A stretch of 64,000 nucleotides of DNA. Source: Streptomyces atroolivaceus. Lineage in GTDB: Bacteria > Actinomycetota > Actinomycetes > Streptomycetales > Streptomycetaceae. Every line of letters starts with the position of its first letter. Position 1 is the stretch's first letter. Location: NCBI RefSeq assembly GCF_000717025.1, contig NZ_JNXG01000008.1:62001-126000 (forward strand), written 5' to 3'. This document shows positions 59,186 through 64,000 of this stretch, piece by piece. The notes under the pieces are model-generated. The model made no database searches and had not been told where the DNA came from. It saw only the letters and a program-made list of their open reading frames with translations. Both the position numbers and the translations under genes were made by a program.

Positions 59186-59983
59186 TCACGGCCAGGCCGC
59201 CTCCTGAGCACCCGGTCCATGTGGCGTCAGCAGACCGACGAGCCGTTCGCGGACGTTGCCCTTGCCCGCCTGGGGGTCCGGCACCAGCTTCTCCCGGTCG
59301 CCCGGGTCGCGGGTGAGGACGTACAGCCGTTCGCCGCTGCGGGCCAGCACCAGATCCCTGCTGCTGCCGGCCGTCTCGGCCGATGCACGCGCCGTGTAGT
59401 CGGTGACGGTGATCAGCGCGGAGCGCTCCGAGGCGGCGAGCACGGCGTCGGTGTCCACTGACTCGTCAGGGTCCGCCGGCGAGCCCCGCGGCAGCCACTC
59501 GGTGAGCGTGGTCAGCGCTTCGTCGAGCTTGTGCAGCCCCAACTGGTGGACGCCGAGCGCGTCGATGCGGACCATGAGGCAGATCCGCTCGGGCTGGGGG
59601 AGCAACAGGATCCGCCACGGCTCACCCGGACCCGACCCGGTCGTACGGGCATCGAGCACCGTGCGGGCCCTTTGCTGGAAGGCCACGGCGATACCCAGGT
59701 CTCCCTGCACCTGAACCTGCTCGCCCGTGTCACCCGCCAGCAGCAACTGTCGGGCCGCCAGCGAGCGGACGGCCTCGGCGATCACGTCGTCCGACGGCCT
59801 GGCCTCCAGGAAGTCCACGATCGCGTCCACGGCGGTGAGCTCCGCGATGGTGTACGCGCCGAGCAGCACCGGTCCTGTGCCGACCAGGTTCACCACCGCC
59901 GACACCAGCCCCGGAGGGGCGGTCGCCGCACCCGCGTCCGACGGCGGCGCAGGGGGGACGTCGCGCTGATCGTCGTCGCTCAT
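59186..59983 (-). CDS. Hypothetical protein, second of an unrecognised gene pair
   Basis: Cytoplasmic protein of 265 residues, not recognised. After an Asp/Pro-rich start there is a hydrophobic helix-like part (LVSAVVNLVGTGPVLLGAYT), a mixed alpha/beta region (PWRILLLPQPERICLMVRID, LHKLDEALTTLTEWLPRGSP), and a C-terminal ALITVTDYTARAS. No Cys besides one, no enzyme motif. Overlaps the upstream gene by 4 bp. Confidence 0.75.
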   Translation of the reverse strand: MSDDDQRDVPPAPPSDAGAATAPPGLVSAVVNLVGTGPVLLGAYTIAELTAVDAIVDFLEARPSDDVIAEAVRSLAARQLLLAGDTGEQVQVQGDLGIAVAFQQRARTVLDARTTGSGPGEPWRILLLPQPERICLMVRIDALGVHQLGLHKLDEALTTLTEWLPRGSPADPDESVDTDAVLAASERSALITVTDYTARASAETAGSSRDLVLARSGERLYVLTRDPGDREKLVPDPQAGKGNVRERLVGLLTPHGPGAQEAAWP

Positions 59984-60891
59984 GACCGCCCTCCCGGCTG
60001 CAGGAGTGGTACCGCAGGCGGCACGCGGCTCTCGCGGAGCACCGCGGCGGCGCTTCGTGAGAGGGTCTCGGTCACCCAGACCTCGGAGTTGCCGAACAGC
60101 CCTCGGCCCGCCCTGCCGGACAGCGACTGTCCCAGCTCCCCCGTCAGGTCCTCCCGGTCCGGGGGCGGGAACCGGGCCGCCAGGTCCGCGGAAACGGCGG
60201 TGGCGTCGTCGCTCTCCTCGATCCGGCGCAGTGCCTGGGTCAGCACCCGCGCGACCGGAGGCGTCAGGGACGTCGGCACGGCAAGGGACGGTGACAGGTA
60301 CAGCGGGCGCCGCTCGGTCATCCGGGACAGCCCCCAGGGCCCGACATTGCTGCGCGTGATCCGGTAGACGACGTAGTCCATGAGGTGGCGGAGGTCGCTC
60401 ACACTGGGCAGCTTCCGCCCGCCGAAAGCGGCCGGGGTCTTCTCCAACTGCACCCAGGTGCCCTGTGCGGTGCGCCCGTGCAGCTTCTCCCGCACCACGT
60501 ACCCGCGCATCCCGATGTCGGGATACAGCGCCTTGTCGATGTCACGGTGGTGGCTCGACAGGCGCTCGTGACTCACCTCGGCGAACCGCCAGTCCTCGTA
60601 CAGCCGCGGTTCGTCCACCAGCACATGGCCGCCGCACAGCACGTCGTGCAACTGGGGCACCTGCAGCCCGTGGCGCTCCAGATCCGAGAGGATCGCCGCT
60701 TCCTCCGGGCTGAGGCGGCGGGCGGCCGCGACCAGTCCTTTGCGGTAGGCCCCTGCCCGCGCCGTGATCTCGATCATGAGCCTGACCCGGGTGCGCGCCT
60801 GCTCGGCCCGCCGGTCACCCGGACCGTCCGAAGCCACCCCGCCGGGTCGCCTCAGGTGGGTGACCGATGACAGTGCGTGCTTTCGCTCCAC
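59980..60891 (-). CDS. Hypothetical protein, first of an unrecognised gene pair
   Basis: Protein of up to 303 residues, not recognised. A basic start (GTG; internal ATG near 60777 possible) is followed by AAILSDLERHGLQVPQLHDV, HVLVDEPRLYEDWRFAEVSH, RDIDKALYPDIGMRGYVVRE and a well-structured second half with WVQLEKTPAAFGGRKLPSVS. It has one Cys and no membrane segment or signal. The conserved-looking pattern and 4-bp coupling to the next gene suggest a two-protein system. Confidence 0.75.
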   Translation of the reverse strand: MERKHALSSVTHLRRPGGVASDGPGDRRAEQARTRVRLMIEITARAGAYRKGLVAAARRLSPEEAAILSDLERHGLQVPQLHDVLCGGHVLVDEPRLYEDWRFAEVSHERLSSHHRDIDKALYPDIGMRGYVVREKLHGRTAQGTWVQLEKTPAAFGGRKLPSVSDLRHLMDYVVYRITRSNVGPWGLSRMTERRPLYLSPSLAVPTSLTPPVARVLTQALRRIEESDDATAVSADLAARFPPPDREDLTGELGQSLSGRAGRGLFGNSEVWVTETLSRSAAAVLRESRVPPAVPLLQPGGRS

Positions 60892-61011
60892 GTCGCCAGT
60901 ACAGCACGGCGGACCCGTGCACGCACCAGCTCGGTGCCCCGGCCGGGGGCGTGCACGGCGCGGTCTCCCGACGCTGATCCGGGTACACCGGAAAAGGCGT
61001 GGCGCCTGTGA

Positions 61012-61884
61012 TCACGGCGAGTCGCGCGGCGGAGCCATCGCCCAGCGGATCGCGGCGGTCAGTGCGCGCCCGGTCGGGGCCACGCAGGCTTCGGTCACGC
61101 CCGGCAGCCGGGGCAGCTCCAGCGACGTACGGGCCCACCGGGGGAGGGCGGCGACGGCGTTCGTGGCGAGGACCGCGTAGGGCACGCGGGCGGCCCAGGG
61201 CAACGGCGGGTGCAGCAGGATGAAGCGTGCCGCCTGACGGGCTTCCTCCGTCGGGCGCAGTTCACCGCGGTAGGCCCCCAGGCGGGCGGTGAGCTCCTTG
61301 CGGCTGCGCGGGGGATCGGTGACCCCGAGTGCCTCCGCCACACGCGCCGCGTCGGCGACGTAACCGTCGTACCCGGCGGCGTCGAGCGGTTCGGCTCCGA
61401 AGCGCCGGTGGGCGAGCAGGAAGCTGTCGACCTCGGCCACGTGCACCCAGCCGAGGAGGTGCGGGTCGTCGGCGGCGTAGTGCTCTCCGGACGGAGTCGT
61501 TCCGCGCACCTGGCCGTGCACGGACCGCACCCGGTCGACCGCCTGCTGTGCGTGCTCCGCTGTCCCGTACGTCGTCACCGCGAGGAAGGTACTGGTGCGC
61601 TGCAGCCGCCCCCAGGGGTCGCCGCGGTAACCGGAATGGGCCTCCACGGCAGCCATGGCGAGGGGGTGCAGGGACTGGAGCAGGAGTGCCCGGAGTCCGC
61701 CGATGAACATGGACGCATCGCCGTGCACGGTACGGATGGGCCGGTCGGGGCCGAACCAGCGCGGGCCGGGTGTCCCGTGGATGCGGGCGCGGTTCTCCGG
61801 TCCTGCGGGACCGGCCACCCGGGCGAAGACGGCGCTGCCGAGCCGTTCCCGCAGGCGGGGTGCGGCACATGTGGACGCGTCCAT
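61012..61884 (-). CDS. MpaB-like oxygenase (DUF2236, latex-clearing-protein related)
   Basis: Heme-type oxygenase family protein of 290 residues. VHGDASMFIGGLRALLLQSL, HPLAMAAVEAHSGY, TYGTAEHAQQAVDRVRSVHG and WVHVAEVDSFLLAHRRFG are the usual DUF2236 pattern, with His residues for the heme. Relatives include rubber oxygenase Lcp and the meroterpenoid enzyme MpaB. No Tat signal. Single gene diverging from the ATP-grasp gene. Confidence 0.88.
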   Translation of the reverse strand: MDASTCAAPRLRERLGSAVFARVAGPAGPENRARIHGTPGPRWFGPDRPIRTVHGDASMFIGGLRALLLQSLHPLAMAAVEAHSGYRGDPWGRLQRTSTFLAVTTYGTAEHAQQAVDRVRSVHGQVRGTTPSGEHYAADDPHLLGWVHVAEVDSFLLAHRRFGAEPLDAAGYDGYVADAARVAEALGVTDPPRSRKELTARLGAYRGELRPTEEARQAARFILLHPPLPWAARVPYAVLATNAVAALPRWARTSLELPRLPGVTEACVAPTGRALTAAIRWAMAPPRDSP

Positions 61885-62084
61885 GAGGCCAGTATGCGCT
61901 CACCGGCGACGGGACGGCGGCGTACGGATCCCTGCGGGGGAGGACGGTGCGGTCCGCCGGCCGGACCCGCCGGTGCGACGGCCTTCTCGTGGGCGTGCGC
62001 CCGGGCCGTGCGAGCCGGAGCCGGCAGGGCCGCCGACCGAAATCCGGTGGGCCCGCACCCCTCGCTGCGGCAGGATCCGTGCCC

Positions 62085-62834
62085 ATGGCCCTCGTACTCC
62101 CGCCCCGTCTCACCGCTTCCGCCCGGACCCTCCGCGACACCGCCCGGCAGCGGGGGATGCGGACCGTCCAGCTGCCGGACCATGAGGTTCCGGCGGGGCT
62201 GCGCGGCGGGGGCGCGTATCTGCACGCCGGCCCTTCCTTCGCCGATGCGGTCGCCCCGGCGCTGGGCGTCGCACCCCTCGAAGCTCCCGCCGACTGGCTG
62301 GCCCGGCTGCCCGACGCGTTCGTCCGGCGCGAGATCCGCGCCGTGCCCATCGGTGAGGCCTACGGGCTGCGCCGCCCGGCCTTCGTCAAATCACCCAACG
62401 ACAAGAGCATTCCGGCTCTGATCTACGCCGACGGGTCCCGGCTGCCGGGGCCGGACGCGGTCGATCCGAGGACGACGGTGCTGGTGAGCGACGTCCTGGT
62501 CCTCGAGGCGGAGTACCGGCTCTACCTGCTCGACGGGCAGGTCCGCACCGGCAGCCGGTACGCGACGCGTGGACGGCTGCACCTGGCTCCGCTGTCCGGC
62601 GCGGCGCGCGCGTTCGGCGCCGAGCTGCTCGCCGCCTGCGGGCACACGCTGCCGTCCGCGATCGTCGTCGACGTCGGAGTCACCGATGCGGGGCAGTGGG
62701 TGGTCGTCGAAGCCAACGCCGCCTGGGCCAGCGGCTGTTACGCCTCCGACCCGGACCGGGCACTGGATGTGGTGCTGAGGGCCGCCGGTCCTGCCGCCCA
62801 CCTGGCGGAACGGGACAGCCCGTTCGTCCGGTGA
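62085..62834 (+). CDS. ATP-grasp domain-containing protein (R2K type)
   Basis: Probable ATP-dependent ligase of 249 residues. An N-terminal SARTLRDTARQRGMRTVQLP is followed by PAFVKSPNDKSIPALIYADG (ATP-binding Lys), YRLYLLDGQVRTGSRYATRG and VVDVGVTDAGQWVVVEANAA (metal-binding Glu/Asn). This is the short ATP-grasp form sometimes encoded beside phage or RNA-repair genes. Start ATG chosen; a GTG six bases earlier is possible. Substrate unknown. Confidence 0.85.
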   Translation: MALVLPPRLTASARTLRDTARQRGMRTVQLPDHEVPAGLRGGGAYLHAGPSFADAVAPALGVAPLEAPADWLARLPDAFVRREIRAVPIGEAYGLRRPAFVKSPNDKSIPALIYADGSRLPGPDAVDPRTTVLVSDVLVLEAEYRLYLLDGQVRTGSRYATRGRLHLAPLSGAARAFGAELLAACGHTLPSAIVVDVGVTDAGQWVVVEANAAWASGCYASDPDRALDVVLRAAGPAAHLAERDSPFVR

Positions 62835-62886
62835 CCCTTCACCGCCGGACGGCCCCGGCGCGAGGCGTGGAGCCGGCCCCGGCGGG

Positions 62887-63771
62887 TCAGCGGCAGGAGG
62901 CCTTCAGCTGCGCCGCCGCGTGGTGCGCGCCCACCAGAGCCGCGTCGCCCCAGTCCCGGCCGCGGTCGAGCAGCTGCACGGCGAAGGTGTCCCCCTTGAC
63001 CGGGTAGGTCCGTACGTCCACGGCGGTGCCACGGTGCTCCGGCTGCCGCACGGTGAAACCCGTGTAGGCCGAGTCCGCGTCGTGCGGGTCGGAGAGGACC
63101 CGGTAGACGGACGGGTCACCGGCCACGTCCCTCGCGCGGACGCTGCTGGGCACGAACACCGTCAGTGCGCACTCGCGGAAGCCGTCCCCCAGGCGCCAGG
63201 ACCAGACGGCGCTGCTCCCCCGGTCCTGGCCCGGACTCCCCGACATCGGTACGGCGCTGAACCGGCCGTCGCACGAACTCCCCACGAAACCGCCCGACTC
63301 GACGGTGTACCAGCCCGCGTCGCCGTTCTCGAAGCGCCCGTTCTCCACATAGCCGCCCGTGGTGCAGCCGGGCCCGGCCCACGCCGTGAAGCGGTAGCGG
63401 CCCGCGTCGGCAGGCGGACCCGGCGGTCCGTCACCGGACGGCTCGGTGTCCTCGGATCCGATCCGGGTGGGGGCCCCGCCACCGATCGGTGCCGGTACGG
63501 CACCGGCCCGGCCCGCGGACTCCGGGCGCTCGCCGCCCGCCCCCGCGGCGAGCAGCGACACGGCGGTGGCCAGGCTGCCCGCGGCCACCACGACTCCCGC
63601 CGCCAGCAGGGCCTTCCGGCGCCGGGGCAGCGTGGAGACCCGGCCCGACAACGTCTCCCGGGCGATCCAGGAACCACTCCCACGGGGCGGGCGTTCGACG
63701 GAACCGCACCGGGGACAGACCATGCCCGGCAGCGGACCTGTGTGTTCGCCGCCGCAATGTTGGCACCTCAT
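62887..63771 (-). CDS. Zinc-ribbon membrane protein with extracytoplasmic domain
   Basis: Protein of 294 residues. An N-terminal zinc ribbon (MRCQHCGGEHTG...CPRCGSVE) faces the cytoplasm; PRRRKALLAAGVVVAAGSLA plus a hydrophobic run is the membrane helix. Outside, a Pro/Gly linker leads to a ~170-residue Cys-containing beta-rich domain (YRFTAWAGPGCTTGGYVENG, GFRECALTVFVPSSVRARDV). Similar architecture is common in Streptomyces envelope proteins of unknown role. Confidence 0.78.
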   Translation of the reverse strand: MRCQHCGGEHTGPLPGMVCPRCGSVERPPRGSGSWIARETLSGRVSTLPRRRKALLAAGVVVAAGSLATAVSLLAAGAGGERPESAGRAGAVPAPIGGGAPTRIGSEDTEPSGDGPPGPPADAGRYRFTAWAGPGCTTGGYVENGRFENGDAGWYTVESGGFVGSSCDGRFSAVPMSGSPGQDRGSSAVWSWRLGDGFRECALTVFVPSSVRARDVAGDPSVYRVLSDPHDADSAYTGFTVRQPEHRGTAVDVRTYPVKGDTFAVQLLDRGRDWGDAALVGAHHAAAQLKASCR

Positions 63772-63819
63772 GGCAGCACACCTTGCCAGTGCCGCCCGCC
63801 CGGTGGGAGAGTTCCCGCA

Positions 63820-64000
63820 CTATTGGCGCAGTTCCTCGGGACACGGCGTGCCGGGCTGCAGCTGGTAGGGCGCCGCCAGGCGGTAGACACCCGGGCGCGG
63901 GGCGAGGAGTTCGGTCCACTCGTCGCCGTCCCCGTCCTCCTCCACCTTGATCAGGCAGCCGTGGGCGTTGGTGAAGTCCTTCGGGGCGTTCCCGTCCTCC
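63820..64000 (-). CDS. Partial gene, C-terminus only, function unknown
   Basis: About 59 codons before a TAG stop are visible; the gene continues beyond the window. It reads NAPKDFTNAHGCLIKVEEDG, then WTELLAPRPGVYRLAAPYQL and ends PGTPCPEELRQ. One or two Cys suggest an extracytoplasmic domain. It lies just upstream of the zinc-ribbon membrane gene on the same strand and may share its operon. Confidence 0.6.
   Translation of the reverse strand, partial: EDGNAPKDFTNAHGCLIKVEEDGDGDEWTELLAPRPGVYRLAAPYQLQPGTPCPEELRQ

Overview
This window is a high-GC actinobacterial chromosome segment, almost certainly from Streptomyces. It carries an SsgA-like sporulation protein, the divisome gene sepX, the sigma factor hrdD, an XRE/DUF397 pair and a sigma-R type promoter (GGAAT-N18-GTT). 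Many genes use GTG or TTG starts, several look leaderless, and ATGA stop/start overlaps are common. Most of it reads as ordinary core chromosome, with one decayed island in the middle and several small regulatory cassettes. No CRISPR array, insertion sequence, integrase or biosynthetic megasynthase was seen.

Layout. 0-5 kb: a coupled serine hydrolase/SDR pair, then a nickel/cobalt ECF-type uptake operon (cbiM-cbiQ-cbiO) preceded by a Nur-box-like palindrome and diverging from an SsgA-like gene. 5-12 kb: a TetR regulator, an MMPL exporter and a divergent Tricorn-type protease, with two TetR-like operators between them. 12-18 kb: a coupled monooxygenase/hydrolase/SDR operon facing a MerR regulator, then exonuclease III and an acetyltransferase on a 50-bp bidirectional promoter. 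18-24.3 kb: a decayed island that ends at a tRNA-Ala(CGC) gene. It holds secreted proteins, an XRE regulator that seems internally shortened, DUF397, a frameshifted fragment, and remnants of pglW and pglX from a BREX type 2 (Pgl) phage-defence system.

24.5-33 kb: core genes sepX, an acetyltransferase, moaB, moaC, moeA, galU, a folate cyclo-ligase and a penicillin-acylase-type hydrolase. 33-39 kb: a cation/proton antiporter that appears to start with CTG, an MFS transporter behind a structured leader, an FmdB/Ruc-like zinc-ribbon protein under a CIRCE element, methylthioadenosine phosphorylase and an SAF/RcpC-like protein. 39-45 kb: a five-gene operon for a membrane-linked molybdoenzyme with 4Fe-4S and Rieske partners. 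Its cofactor could be made with the moa/moe genes upstream.

45-59 kb: a P1/DmpA-like peptidase, DUF6227, two DHA2 exporters each beside its own regulator and palindromic operators, hrdD with a sigma-R promoter, a Pat-like acetyltransferase, a LigB-type dioxygenase with MarR, an M6 metalloprotease and an acyl-CoA ligase. 59-64 kb: tRNA-Arg(CCT), an unrecognised gene pair, an MpaB-like oxygenase, an ATP-grasp protein and a zinc-ribbon membrane protein.

The most unusual signals are the collapsed pglW-pglX remnant beside a tRNA, the CIRCE element over the start of the Ruc-like gene, and four independent tandem duplications that begin at the stop codon of a gene (merR, mtnP, a DHA2 exporter, marR).
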